This document shows positions 45,801 to 55,285 of a DNA stretch of 64,000 nt, piece after piece. A program made the position numbers and the translations under genes. Under the pieces are notes generated by a model that was given only the letters and a program-made list of their open reading frames with translations, had not been told where the DNA came from and made no database searches. Each line of letters begins with the position of its first letter. Position 1 is the stretch's first letter. The DNA lies in IMG/VR virus record IMGVR_UViG_3300023174_005819, positions 23,240-87,239 of that record; one strand, written 5' to 3'. This DNA comes from a virus.

Positions 45801-46014
45801 TTTAATAACTGGTATATCTAATTGGTTTGCTCGATCAGAATATAATCCAATATTCCCACCGTTTTTCACTCCTCTTTATACTGGAGATTATTATTTTAGA
45901 ATTTTTGCTGAAAACAGTATAGGAGAAAGATCTCAACCTGCAACTGGTGTCTTTACACTTCAAAACCAAGCTTCTGTATTTAGCGTAACAGCTTCTGGAA
46001 TAAACGTATATTAA
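42823..46014 (+). CDS. Tail tip attachment protein, gpJ-like
   Basis: A 1063-residue homologue of lambda gpJ (1132). SISQINVLDLISEGPVEGFISGIYI (residues about 131-155) matches the conserved J start, followed by FSKFDARYFSDVPARSYLMRLLKVKVP, WTDNPAWCFYDLITNNRFGLG (about 484-504) and a KTVALVRYND domain. The last about 200 residues have Gly/Ser/Asn-rich beta repeats and an Fn3-like end (YYFRIFAENSIGERSQPATG), where the receptor-binding region would be. It sets host range. Confidence 0.88.
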   Translation: MGNAYKFADGLAYVLFPGMLGYGFASYNFPESTAQDDGGGAGSISLSFSGSQIPYSNSSIYSVGYGPSGFDAVYTPLATLTGDSYTDWRSNRYVDFNIDKNAPNLQEIYNVSPGPAIEASYGDLKNQSAFNSISQINVLDLISEGPVEGFISGIYIPNLSGKTTGDIGYTSVTFQPFEQTYSTPESRSIYWNDVPITNLQGFYNFQYADYKFSYGEKTNDHTVYNPYLNLYEDRRDYFGKQVDKNKYPIQTSTTRSIGEPLYGYYVISGNRQIITPKTYYIYNTEVSSIKINIKINGLYEQIVIGSNAGDVERQDLQLRFTIFRILNNGEIVLLDTSKYPPFEKAYWSSDDILLKGKISNSPVICTYEIPLRPYAENKPFFSLFPNQIGWSIEITKVSREFTTATLSSSCSVDSITEVYSDRFVYPDSALVFSKFDARYFSDVPARSYLMRLLKVKVPINYDPIAKNYSGPWNGKFKVAWTDNPAWCFYDLITNNRFGLGKYINADLADKWNLYEIGQYCDQLVTDGFGGLEPRFRCNVYLSTKEEAYKVLNDMASIFLAITYYSAGQITVAQDSPKEPIYLFNNSNILNGDFSYSDASKKSRKTVALVRYNDENDNYKPGIEYIEDRASMAKFGIRETEIVAFGCTSKNQARRVGKWLLTTQNNETELVDFKVGLEGNFLKPGDIISIYDQYRKNSAYAGRTLELTTGYAILDLPYNYNNTYAITGVNVNNSVVFNVLTPTYNLNFGTQLGDLYATGYSNVTSSGVSGLNSSFIRKSQLQSITINNPLNYLTSGSGIYSNNIRLNFPSILYNSGYVLPQNTVWSLDISTSGYLPAGMNTRSQMNNPTNIAYPGYYLEPYLNKPKKYRVLNVTEDEPTIFSINALEYNDQKFKDIDNIATLVNVPNRPALPTQPSLNLSGLFRDANGYFYRNPSDPFEGHYTTNQGGINSVIYNIVPPGTSSNTLYYVYVNSGVNFGTNTPESNLKDVLSTTNLITGISNWFARSEYNPIFPPFFTPLYTGDYYFRIFAENSIGERSQPATGVFTLQNQASVFSVTASGINVY

Positions 46015-46016
46015 TT

Positions 46017-47432
46017 ATGAAAATAAATAATTTAAACTTAACTTTAGAATGGGATACATTAAGAAAAATACCTGAGTATGTTGAGGTTTTTGATGATTTT
46101 CCAAGTTATAATATAGCTGTAAAAGATAAAAATGGAAATATAATACAAAAATATTTCAATATTAAAAACAACGAACCACTTTTAGAAAAAAAATTTAAAG
46201 CAATAAAGGGCATACCTAAAATTAAATATTTCGTTAATTTATCTAAAAATCAAATTAAAAGTAATTTTAAATATAATTTTGAAGATAATTATAATAAATT
46301 TAAAGAATTAAATAATAAACTAGGATTTTTTAAAGAGTTATCATTCTCAATAGATTACAATAATGATGATAAAGAAGATTTTAATGTAAATGTCGAATAT
46401 GAAATTATAGAAGATTTAAATAAAAATATTTTATTTAATAAAGTATACAGAAGTAGTGATTATGTTAGTGCAAAATTATTAATTAATAAAGAATATTTCA
46501 ATCAAAAAAATATTCACTCTTTTTTAATTTTAAGTGAAGTTTCTAATAAGATTTTGAAAAATAAAAAATTAAACAATTTATTCATAGAAAATGTAAAAGA
46601 TAAATGGTTAGACGTAAATGAATCAACAACTTTGCTTACTGTTCCTTTTATAGAAACTGATATTGTAGAAATTTCGGAAAATTTAAATATTAAAATTATT
46701 CCACTTAATTATTTTCAATCTGAATTGTATAATTTTTTAAAAGAAAAAGAATCTCAAGAAGATATTAATAATTTATATGAAGAATATTTTTCTAATCAAA
46801 CATTTAATATTGGTAAGATATACAAGCAATCTGTAAATAATGAAACTGTAATATTTTATCAAAATTACTTATATTTATTCAATAATCAAAGTTTAAATTC
46901 AAATAGCTTAACTTCAGATTTATCAATTAATGATATGGTATTTAATAGTTATTTCCCACTTTTAAATAAAGATCAAACGAATAAAACTATATGCTTATCT
47001 AATGATTTAAATACAGATGATGTACTTGATAATAATTATAACCTACAAAAGGGATATTTAGGCTTTTACGGCAGAGACTCTAGCTCTTATGAAGATGTGG
47101 CAATTGATCTAGATTATCTTCAAAACCAAGGGGTACTTCAAGCCAAAATCATTGAAATCGAAGAAAATAACGATACTTGCAATATTTATATTGAATATAT
47201 AACCACTTTTTATAACAATGAGAAGTTCTATATAGAAACCAGTAATAACCTCAAATATAGCGAAAAATACAAGACAAATATTGATGGCAGGGAGTATATT
47301 ACTTTATTATTTAAATACTCTTATGACTTACAAAATTTAAATGAATATTTAAATGAAAATCCTTCTATAAATAAATCTCAAATAATATCAGATAAAGATT
47401 TGATTAATTTTTCTGTGAAACTTATACTATAA
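46017..47432 (+). CDS. Large hypothetical tail-associated protein
   Basis: A 471-residue protein 2 bases after gpJ. Rich in Asn, Lys, Leu and Glu, with long predicted helical and beta segments and no recognised motif. A C-terminal part (about 320-400: GYLGFYGRDSSSYEDVAIDLDY) is less AT-rich than the start. Being last in the tail-tip operon, it may be a tail fibre, a J chaperone or a receptor-binding accessory. It ends one base from the convergent tape measure gene. Confidence 0.5.
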   Translation: MKINNLNLTLEWDTLRKIPEYVEVFDDFPSYNIAVKDKNGNIIQKYFNIKNNEPLLEKKFKAIKGIPKIKYFVNLSKNQIKSNFKYNFEDNYNKFKELNNKLGFFKELSFSIDYNNDDKEDFNVNVEYEIIEDLNKNILFNKVYRSSDYVSAKLLINKEYFNQKNIHSFLILSEVSNKILKNKKLNNLFIENVKDKWLDVNESTTLLTVPFIETDIVEISENLNIKIIPLNYFQSELYNFLKEKESQEDINNLYEEYFSNQTFNIGKIYKQSVNNETVIFYQNYLYLFNNQSLNSNSLTSDLSINDMVFNSYFPLLNKDQTNKTICLSNDLNTDDVLDNNYNLQKGYLGFYGRDSSSYEDVAIDLDYLQNQGVLQAKIIEIEENNDTCNIYIEYITTFYNNEKFYIETSNNLKYSEKYKTNIDGREYITLLFKYSYDLQNLNEYLNENPSINKSQIISDKDLINFSVKLIL

Positions 47433-47446
47433 GTTATCGTTTTTTG
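47419..47446. terminator. Hairpin with T-run between two convergent genes
   Basis: AACTTAT / ATAAGTT form a 7-bp stem with a 3-base loop (47419-47435), followed on the + strand by ATCG and a run of six T (about 47440-47445). The stop codons of the + gene (47430-47432) and - gene (47434-47436) lie in or beside the stem, the same design as at 37925. Confidence 0.5.
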
Positions 47447-50400
47447 TATACATTAGATCCTAATAATCCGCCTGGTCTTTGCTGCTCTGTAATTGTTCTA
47501 ATAACTTGCTCTTTAACTCTTGCTGCTAATTCTTTTGTTCTTTGGTTCTCTGCTTGTCTGTCTTCATTTGCTGATGTGCTTTCATCCTTATTTTCTGATA
47601 CTATTTTTTCTTGATTTAAGTTAACTGTTACATTGATATTATTAGTTGGAGAATAATTGCTTGAGTTTCCTGTATTATCGTTACCAACTGATCCACCTTC
47701 TGCAAATTTTCTTGCTCTTCCAGAATTGAGATCATCAAAGAATTTTTTACCATACATATTGACCGCTTCTTTTCTCATTACAAATTCACCACCCATTAGA
47801 AGGGCTGGAATATCATCTTTGCCACTTGACCCACCATTTGCAAAACCTCTAATATATCCTCCCATAGCTTTACCTAATTTTAATCTTCCTCCAGAATATG
47901 GAGCAGGTTGAATAGGATTATAAGTAGTGCTACCATAAGCAGATCTTAAATTTACATCATTTACAGCGGTAGCTCTTCTTACCTCTTGAGAGCCCAAGGG
48001 AGATCCAGCGCCAAATATACTTTTAAATCCTCCCATTGAAGAGAATTGACTTGCTCCTGCTCCAAGGAGACCAAGACCAAAACTCATCCATGCGCCTCTA
48101 CTTTTTGCGCTTTTTTGTTGATTATATTCATCTCGAATTTTTTTATTTAGAGCTATATTTTCTTGTAATGCTCTTTCATTATCTGCTCTTACTCCATCTA
48201 CATAATTTAAATAATCGTATAAAGCTTGTTCTCTATCTTGCCTAATTCTATTTTGAGGATTATTTGGATCAGTAACAGCTCGCCCACTTAAATTTGAACT
48301 AAAAAGTTCTTGTCCAGCGGTTGGGTAAAGAGGATCATTATATCTATAAACATTTGTTCCAAGATAAGAAGTTTCTCCACCAGATGCAAATCTTTGAACT
48401 CTTCCACCGTATTTAAAATAATTATCTTCTCTGTCGCTCTGTCTTGCGCGCATGCCTATTCTAGAAGTTGGAGAAGTGTTGGTAGAAACATTTTGATTAC
48501 TTCCTTTACTATTACCTAGATTTATACCAAATACTGGAGCTATATTTTGAAGCATAGAAGGATTGCCTTGACCAAGTCCTGCCATAGCTAAACCCATCGC
48601 TCCTCCCAAAAAGTGTTTTTGAACCTTTCCTTCATTTAACATTTGCAAATATTCTGGACCATATTTTTTAACAGCATTTTTTCTTATTACATATTCTCCA
48701 CCACTTAACATAGCTGGAACATCATCTTTATTTCCTGATCCGCCAAGAACATGTCCTCCTGTAGAATAACCTTTAATAATTCCACCTTTTGATTTGGATA
48801 GACCGCTTAAAAAATCTCCGATTCCACCACCGAGACCGCTAGTACTACCAAAAAGAGAACCAAAAATTTGATTTGTTGCAAATTCTAATGCTAATTGTTG
48901 TATTCTATCACTAATATTATTAGCCATTCTTGTAAATGCATCACTTGCTGTTTCTGTTCCATTCGCAAAAGATAAAAAGGCATTGTTAAATTCGCTTTTT
49001 ATTGTTCGCGCTGTGTCAGAAGCGGTTTGATTTACATCTCTAAATGCATCTTGAGCACCATATGTCATTTCGTCTGTAAAGGAACTAAATGCATCGCCTA
49101 TATTTCCCTGTCCACTTCTTATTCTATCTTCTCTTGCTTTATTTTGTAATTGTTTATATTCATCTGCAAATATAGTTCCTTCTTTGAACGCGGCTACTGC
49201 TTGCAAACTAGTTGCAGCTGCAGATGAAGCATAATTTAATTTAACTATGTTGTCACCAAGTTCTTTTTTAAGTTGAGATTCTTTTTCTGTATAAATATTT
49301 AATACTTCATTTCTAGTAGCAGCATCGCCAATTGATGAACCTAGTTCTACTAAATTTTTACTTGTCATACTAGCTTCCATGCTAGTTTGTTGAATTGCAA
49401 TTTGTAATTCAGCTAATGTCCTATCAGTTAAATTTCCAGTTTCTTCAATTTCTTGTGCAGCTTTTTTATAAGCTTCTCCAAATTTTGTTTCTAATGCGAT
49501 TCTTTTTCTTTTGTCTGTTGTCCCTGTTAATATTCCCTGTAAAGCTGAAAGATTAGTTCCTCTAAGAATCTCATTTTGTTTTAAATTTTGCCCTGGACCG
49601 TTTAAAAAGTCTTCTACTAAAAGACCAAAATCTCCTTTTTGAATAAAATCTGCAGCTTGGCTTCTTACAACTGAATCTGGTGAGAATAATTTTTGGGTTT
49701 GTGCACTTAAATTACTTAAATTTAAAAAAGCTGATTCTTGTCTTTTAAATGCTGCGTCCACTTCACGAGAAGTATTTCTTAAGTTTCCAAAAGCATCTTG
49801 TAATGCCTTTGATTTTTCTGTCAATGATTTATCACTATTTAATACTTTTTCTATAGAGTCTGCTAATTCTAAAGCTTTATCTTTTTCTAATTTTCCAGAA
49901 TCTCCTAATTGAAGGATGAAATCCTTTAATCCTTTCCCAGAATCTTGAATTGCTGTTTGTAAATCTTTTTCATAAGCCTCTTTGCTTGGATTAATTACGG
50001 TCACATTTCCAAGATCATCTACTATTGTTTGTATTTTTTGTGATCCAAATCCAGCAGGAGCTGCTCCAGCGCCACCTACATTAGTAGTATTAAATCCAAA
50101 TATATCATTTTTTGCAAATTCATCTATACTCATAGTAGCTTTATCTGCTGCAATTGATGCTTGCTCTATAGATTTTGCTACTTGATCATTTATTCCATAG
50201 TATTTTTCTGAAGCTATAGTTAATGTATCAAATGATTTCAATAAACCGCTTTGTTGAGATATTAAATCTGCAATATATTCTCCATTTTTTGTTTTTATTG
50301 ATCCTAATTGTCTAAGTGTATCGGTTATATCTAAATTTTTAGCTCCATCTTTAAGTTGTTCATTAGTTGTTTGTATGAATTGATTTACAAAATTATTAGA

Positions 50401-53400
50401 AGCAATTTCATCGTTTGCTTTTTGTATTGCAGACTGTAGCTGGGCCTCTGTTCCAGATAATCCTGCTAAAAGTTCTTTTTGAATACCTTCGCTTACAGAC
50501 GAAAAAATTCTATTAAATGAAGCAGATCTTTGAGATTCTAATTTAGCTAAATCTTCTGGTCCAGCGGTAATTGCTCCAGATTGAATTCCTGCTACTTTTT
50601 CTCTTGAGGTTAAAAATGCTTGAACGTCTTCAGAAAATCTTGCTACTCTATTACCAGATTCTCTAGAGCTCTTCGCAAGCTCTTCTGATTTATCATTTAA
50701 TTGTTTAAAAGCTTTAGTTAATCCAATTGTAACACCAACTAATCCACCAAACGCTACGCCCAATGGCCCAAATAAAGCTCCTGCGCCAGCAAATGATGCT
50801 GTATCACTTAAAACTGTTGTTCCAGCTGTAGCATATTTATTATTTGGCATAAATTCTTGAATTATTTGGCTTACTATTGGAACGGCTATACTTGCTCCAA
50901 TTCCAATACCTTGTAATCTTGAAGCTGAATTAGCTCTTCTTTCTCTTGCTGCTTCTAATCCACCTCGCGCTAATTCTGCTCCTCTTCCTCCAGATGCTGC
51001 TCTTGCTTCTAATTGTTTTACGGCTTTAGAACCTGTTATTAAATTTCCACTTGCAGCAACTAATGAATCTGTTTCAACCACTAATCTTTTGTAAGAAGCA
51101 TCTGCGCGATTCAATGTATTTCTTACTTTTTCTGTAGTAGAATCAATTAAATAAAATTCTCTAGTAAGTTTCTCTAATTCTTTATTTGCTTGATCAAAAG
51201 TTAGTATTCCTCTATAAACTTTTTTTGCAAGATCTGTAAGCGCTGCATTAGCTTCTTTAGATGCTGGAACGATAAGTGGACCTGATTGTCCTTGATTTGA
51301 TTGATATAAAGCAAAATTAGGAATTAGTCCTTTAGCAGCACCTGCTCTGCGAGCTTCACTTACTGAACCATATCTTGATATGCCTTGAGATAATCCTCTT
51401 GGTTCATCTCTTGTATTATAAACTCCAAGACCGCTAGGATTCATATTAGAAATTAAAGAGTTATCTCTTCCGATTCTTATAGAATTTGGATTTACTCCAG
51501 CTTTCTTTTCTCTATTTATTGCATCATTTAAATCATTTGCAAAATTAGGAATAAATCCATCAAAAGCTTTTTTACCTTTAACTGTAGAAAATTTTCCTGC
51601 TCCAAGTAAAGCTCCTTCTTCTCTATAAATTTTATTTGCAAAACTTTGCAAATTACCTTCAGATAATCCACTTTTAAAATCTGCAAGAAATGTTGTAAAA
51701 CCAAAAAGTTTTTGTAAATGTATTAAATTTTTTCCTCCTCTAACGTCAAAATCTCCAAAGTCTTTTGGTGCTTCTTCAGCAGTATATCCTAATGCCGTTT
51801 TTATTCCAACTTCAAAAGCAGAACCAACTGCGCCACGAACTGCTCCATATGCTCCTTTTTCTCCAGAACGTTGAAATTGTAACCCTAAATTTGCTTTAGT
51901 TACAGTTTTTCCCAAAGGTTTTAATGTATCAATAAAATTAAATACATCATCTATGATACTATTAGTTATATTTGTGCCTAATCTTGCCTTATCGTCAGAA
52001 ACATCTCCATCTACTTTAGTTTTATTAATTCCATAAACTGGAACATTTTTAATTGCAAATCTATCAGATTTACCTTTTGGTGAATATGGTCCAGGTAATA
52101 TTTTTTTAGTTCCTGCGAATGGTAACAATATACTTGCAATATTACTAGCATCTACTGGTTTAATTCCTGCTGCTAACGCTGCTTTTTGACCCCTAGGAGA
52201 TCTGCTTAAAATATCATCTTTTTGAGCTTCAGATACAGTTAAAGCTTTTCCTGCTGAATCTACTCCATATTTAAATTTTTGAGTTCCTGGAATTCTTTCT
52301 AATTCATTTTTTATCGCAGCTAATCTAACTGCTTCATTTCTGCCCAACTCAAAATTTGGGATAAATCCACTATTGGCATAAGGATTAAATCCGTGAGCAT
52401 TAGAAAATTGTTTTTGATAATTTTTTCCAGCTTTGCTACCTTGAGGTGGCATTATAGCTGGTTGAGAAAATCCTTGTATTCTTTTTACTGTTTCTGCAGA
52501 ATTATAAACTACTCTACCAGCTCCAGCAATATTCATTTCTTTAATATTTCCTGGTTTATATCCTCCAGCTAATGCACCATAAATTTCTTGCATTGCAAAG
52601 TTTGGAATAAATCCATCACTTCTTGTAGTAATTTGCCCACCTTTAAGAGTTACTCCTCTACCAACTAATCCGCTAGTAATTGAACCAGATAAAGCCGTGG
52701 CTTGTTGTCTTAATGCATTTTGTTCTCTTAAGATTCCTAATATTCTATTTTCTACATCTAATATTGAAATTTGTTTAGAAGCTATTGCTGAAAGAAGTTG
52801 TGGTTCTTGAGAAAGAATACTCGAAATTTTTCCTTCAATAGCAGCTCTATCCGCAGCTTGCTTGCCAATACCTAGTAATGTTTTAGCTGAAGTAGCGGCA
52901 AATTTACTTAAATCTAAAAATAATTTTCCAATAACAGCTGTTATTAATAATAATCCAGGACCAGATATAAAAGTAGAAAGACCACCTAGAATTCCAGCTC
53001 CAATTTTAGCTCCAACGCTTTCTGAGTCTTGATTAGCTAACCCTTCTAATATATTATTTACATTTTTTAATGTGCCTTCGATTGCTGGTTGAAAAGCTCC
53101 CGCACCAATTTTAGCTCCTAACTGACTAAAGTTTGTTAGCGTTCTGCTTGTTAAAGCGGATAGAGTTTCATTTAATGCTTCATTTCGTTTAATGGCTTGA
53201 TCAGTCGCGCCTCTTGAAGTATTTAAAGCATTATTATAAACAGAATATTCTTTACCCAAATCACCCAAAGCAGCTTTTAAAATGTTAATCTGGAAAACAC
53301 CACCAACACTTTCTGCAACTTGTGATCTTTGAGCATCAGAAAGAGTATCAAAAGTTGATGACAATTCTTTTAAAATATCAATCGCTGGACGAGTGCTACC

Positions 53401-54231
53401 ATCTAAATTACGAACTTCTAAGCCTAAGTTTTGTAATTGATCCAATACTTCTGGTCTAGCAACTCTTGTAAAAATAGTCTTTAATGAATTACCAATAACT
53501 GCACCACCTCTAGCAGTAGTTTGCTGAACGCTTGTTACAATAGCTAATAATTCATCGAATCCAACCCCTGCGTCTTGAGCAGAACTACCAACTCGTTGAA
53601 TTGCATTAGCCAAATCAGCAGAACTAACAGCAAAAGCCGCGTCAACATTTGCTAATTTATTAATAACAGTTGTTGAATCTAGGGCTGTTTGATTAAAACT
53701 GTTTAATGTAGCTGTTAAGGCTTCTACGCTAGAAACAGTATCTAATCCACTTAATCTAGTTAAAATTAAAGCATCTCTTGTTCTTTTTAGTGTTTCTTCT
53801 ACGCCAAGACCTTGACGAGCTAATTCTGTTGCAGCTTCTGCAACTGATTGAAATGATTGTCCAGTATCTTTAGCTACGGTGAATAAATCTGCACCAAATT
53901 TTTCTAATCCCTTTGATGTTGTATTTAATATGATATTAATATCAGTAAGAGATTTTTCAACATCTATTGTACTTTTGATTAAACTAACGAAAGCTTTTTC
54001 TACAGCAAAAATTGATCCAGCACTAGCACCGAATGCGATAACACGAGCATTAGAAGCATCTAATGACTTTTGGAACTCGTTAGAAGCTCCAGTAATTCGG
54101 CCTAATGGCTGGGTAAAGGCCTTTTCATTAAATCCTTTGAATTTAAAATCGCGAGATAAAGCACTTTGAATATCTTTTTCAAGTTGCCTTGTATCTGCAC
54201 CTACAGAAATTGTAGCTGACGTTCTTGCCAT
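47434..54231 (-). CDS. Tail tape measure protein with embedded minidomains
   Basis: A 2265-residue protein. Residues about 1-450 are the TP901-type tape measure start: VAKDTGQSFQSVAEAATELARQG and SSAQDAGVGFDELLAIVTSVQQTTARGG. Residues about 538-975 contain four G[FL]IPNF motifs that divide short domains, one with a nuclease-like pattern (E807, D827/D829, D851-x-K853). Membrane-like helices occur at about 1120-1190. Coiled-coil helices follow. Two copies of a DD[VI]PA.L.GGE[YF]V.RK.AV..YG block, typical of tape measure tails, are near the C-terminus. Length predicts a long tail. Start has AAGGA before the ATG. Confidence 0.9.
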   Translation of the reverse strand: MARTSATISVGADTRQLEKDIQSALSRDFKFKGFNEKAFTQPLGRITGASNEFQKSLDASNARVIAFGASAGSIFAVEKAFVSLIKSTIDVEKSLTDINIILNTTSKGLEKFGADLFTVAKDTGQSFQSVAEAATELARQGLGVEETLKRTRDALILTRLSGLDTVSSVEALTATLNSFNQTALDSTTVINKLANVDAAFAVSSADLANAIQRVGSSAQDAGVGFDELLAIVTSVQQTTARGGAVIGNSLKTIFTRVARPEVLDQLQNLGLEVRNLDGSTRPAIDILKELSSTFDTLSDAQRSQVAESVGGVFQINILKAALGDLGKEYSVYNNALNTSRGATDQAIKRNEALNETLSALTSRTLTNFSQLGAKIGAGAFQPAIEGTLKNVNNILEGLANQDSESVGAKIGAGILGGLSTFISGPGLLLITAVIGKLFLDLSKFAATSAKTLLGIGKQAADRAAIEGKISSILSQEPQLLSAIASKQISILDVENRILGILREQNALRQQATALSGSITSGLVGRGVTLKGGQITTRSDGFIPNFAMQEIYGALAGGYKPGNIKEMNIAGAGRVVYNSAETVKRIQGFSQPAIMPPQGSKAGKNYQKQFSNAHGFNPYANSGFIPNFELGRNEAVRLAAIKNELERIPGTQKFKYGVDSAGKALTVSEAQKDDILSRSPRGQKAALAAGIKPVDASNIASILLPFAGTKKILPGPYSPKGKSDRFAIKNVPVYGINKTKVDGDVSDDKARLGTNITNSIIDDVFNFIDTLKPLGKTVTKANLGLQFQRSGEKGAYGAVRGAVGSAFEVGIKTALGYTAEEAPKDFGDFDVRGGKNLIHLQKLFGFTTFLADFKSGLSEGNLQSFANKIYREEGALLGAGKFSTVKGKKAFDGFIPNFANDLNDAINREKKAGVNPNSIRIGRDNSLISNMNPSGLGVYNTRDEPRGLSQGISRYGSVSEARRAGAAKGLIPNFALYQSNQGQSGPLIVPASKEANAALTDLAKKVYRGILTFDQANKELEKLTREFYLIDSTTEKVRNTLNRADASYKRLVVETDSLVAASGNLITGSKAVKQLEARAASGGRGAELARGGLEAARERRANSASRLQGIGIGASIAVPIVSQIIQEFMPNNKYATAGTTVLSDTASFAGAGALFGPLGVAFGGLVGVTIGLTKAFKQLNDKSEELAKSSRESGNRVARFSEDVQAFLTSREKVAGIQSGAITAGPEDLAKLESQRSASFNRIFSSVSEGIQKELLAGLSGTEAQLQSAIQKANDEIASNNFVNQFIQTTNEQLKDGAKNLDITDTLRQLGSIKTKNGEYIADLISQQSGLLKSFDTLTIASEKYYGINDQVAKSIEQASIAADKATMSIDEFAKNDIFGFNTTNVGGAGAAPAGFGSQKIQTIVDDLGNVTVINPSKEAYEKDLQTAIQDSGKGLKDFILQLGDSGKLEKDKALELADSIEKVLNSDKSLTEKSKALQDAFGNLRNTSREVDAAFKRQESAFLNLSNLSAQTQKLFSPDSVVRSQAADFIQKGDFGLLVEDFLNGPGQNLKQNEILRGTNLSALQGILTGTTDKRKRIALETKFGEAYKKAAQEIEETGNLTDRTLAELQIAIQQTSMEASMTSKNLVELGSSIGDAATRNEVLNIYTEKESQLKKELGDNIVKLNYASSAAATSLQAVAAFKEGTIFADEYKQLQNKAREDRIRSGQGNIGDAFSSFTDEMTYGAQDAFRDVNQTASDTARTIKSEFNNAFLSFANGTETASDAFTRMANNISDRIQQLALEFATNQIFGSLFGSTSGLGGGIGDFLSGLSKSKGGIIKGYSTGGHVLGGSGNKDDVPAMLSGGEYVIRKNAVKKYGPEYLQMLNEGKVQKHFLGGAMGLAMAGLGQGNPSMLQNIAPVFGINLGNSKGSNQNVSTNTSPTSRIGMRARQSDREDNYFKYGGRVQRFASGGETSYLGTNVYRYNDPLYPTAGQELFSSNLSGRAVTDPNNPQNRIRQDREQALYDYLNYVDGVRADNERALQENIALNKKIRDEYNQQKSAKSRGAWMSFGLGLLGAGASQFSSMGGFKSIFGAGSPLGSQEVRRATAVNDVNLRSAYGSTTYNPIQPAPYSGGRLKLGKAMGGYIRGFANGGSSGKDDIPALLMGGEFVMRKEAVNMYGKKFFDDLNSGRARKFAEGGSVGNDNTGNSSNYSPTNNINVTVNLNQEKIVSENKDESTSANEDRQAENQRTKELAARVKEQVIRTITEQQRPGGLLGSNVYKKR
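51315..52615 (-). repeat. Four G[FL]IPNF motifs in the tape measure gene
   Basis: Residues 540-545 (GFIPNF), 622-627 (GFIPNF), 892-897 (GFIPNF) and 968-973 (GLIPNF). Each is preceded by Asp/Ser/Ala and usually followed by Ala. Between them lie units with recurrent words: AGAGRVVYN, HGFNPYA, SIRIGRDN and GLGVYNTRDEP. Confidence 0.85.
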
Positions 54232-54250
54232 TCCTTATACCTTTCCTGTA

Positions 54251-54261
54251 ATAAATTACAC
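54251..54261 (-). promoter_or_regulatory. Late box GTGTAATTTAT before the tape measure gene
   Basis: Read from 54261 on the - strand, 19 bases before the ATG. The leader contains GGAAAGGTATAAGGA (54246-54232) with an AAGGA ribosome site. Confidence 0.55.
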
Positions 54262-54280
54262 GAAAATATAAGATATTTAA

Positions 54281-55285
54281 TTAAATTCCGTGGAGTTTCA
54301 TGAGGTCTTCCATACTTAGAGTACCACCTCTTTTCTTTGCTTCTTCAGTTAGACTTATACTGTTAGATTCATCTAATCCAGCCTTTTTAAGGTCTTCTTT
54401 AGTGGCACCAATAATAGATGTAGATACGGTATCCGCTTTACTATTAGAGGTCTTTTCTAGTAATTCTTCTACATTTTTACTACTTTCTAGCCATTCTATT
54501 AGTTTATCTGGATCTTCAAAATATTCGTCTGCTGGTTTATGTTTTGCATAGCTTAATTGATTTTTGAAATATTTAGCATAACCAAAAATTTCAATTTGAT
54601 AAAAAGTTAAATATACAATACTCTTACCATACATATAATAAGGATTATCATCAGATATATTAAAAAGTGTTAAATGGCTATTTAATAAAGATATTTTCTT
54701 TAAATTTTTATCATTATAAATTGACAATTTATCATTATAAATTTTTACTAATTTAGTAATATCTACATTCTCAAGTTCATCAAATTCATTTTGAGAAAAG
54801 AAATTTTCTTTTAATTCAGTATCTTTATATAAAGATATAAACATGTAATATTCATTAATTTTTTTATTAGCGTAATCTTCTGCGGTGAATCCTATTAATT
54901 CTTTTTTTTCTAAATTTAAATTTAATAACTTATTTTCTTCATTATTTATTTGTTTGTTTACACTTATTAGCTCTTCTTCTCTAAACAGCTTTAATTTGGT
55001 TTTTCTTAAACCAATTATGTATTCTTTTATTTTTTTAATTTCTTTATTTTTTTCTTCTGACCAAAGGTCTTCTTTTAAAATATAAGCTTCCTGATCAACC
55101 AAAGAAGGGAGCTTGTTTTTTAAAGCTTTACTATAAAATTCTTCTTTTTTAAGATCAACCTCTCCAGAAGATAGAGAGTCCATATGCTTAATGTATATCG
55201 TTTTGTCGTTTAAATATGTTTTAGAGTATCCTTTTAAAATATCTACCAAGTAAAGTCTTAATAAATTTTTATTATCAATTTGCAC
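54281..55285 (-). CDS. Hypothetical, tail-assembly region protein
   Basis: A 334-residue highly charged, helical protein with a GTG start that overlaps the preceding gene by 11 bases. Contains many Glu/Lys, a NKQINNEENKLLNLNLEKKEL coiled-coil stretch (residues about 103-125) and a C-terminal SMEDLMKLHGI. It lies between tail tube and tape measure genes, where gpG/gpGT tail chaperones are normally found, but no slippery heptamer is obvious at the junction. Confidence 0.5.
   Translation of the reverse strand: MQIDNKNLLRLYLVDILKGYSKTYLNDKTIYIKHMDSLSSGEVDLKKEEFYSKALKNKLPSLVDQEAYILKEDLWSEEKNKEIKKIKEYIIGLRKTKLKLFREEELISVNKQINNEENKLLNLNLEKKELIGFTAEDYANKKINEYYMFISLYKDTELKENFFSQNEFDELENVDITKLVKIYNDKLSIYNDKNLKKISLLNSHLTLFNISDDNPYYMYGKSIVYLTFYQIEIFGYAKYFKNQLSYAKHKPADEYFEDPDKLIEWLESSKNVEELLEKTSNSKADTVSTSIIGATKEDLKKAGLDESNSISLTEEAKKRGGTLSMEDLMKLHGI

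Noticed and set aside
47657-47911. + strand frames within the tape measure gene
   Set aside because: All are shadows of the 2265-residue - strand frame, with no motifs or ribosome sites.
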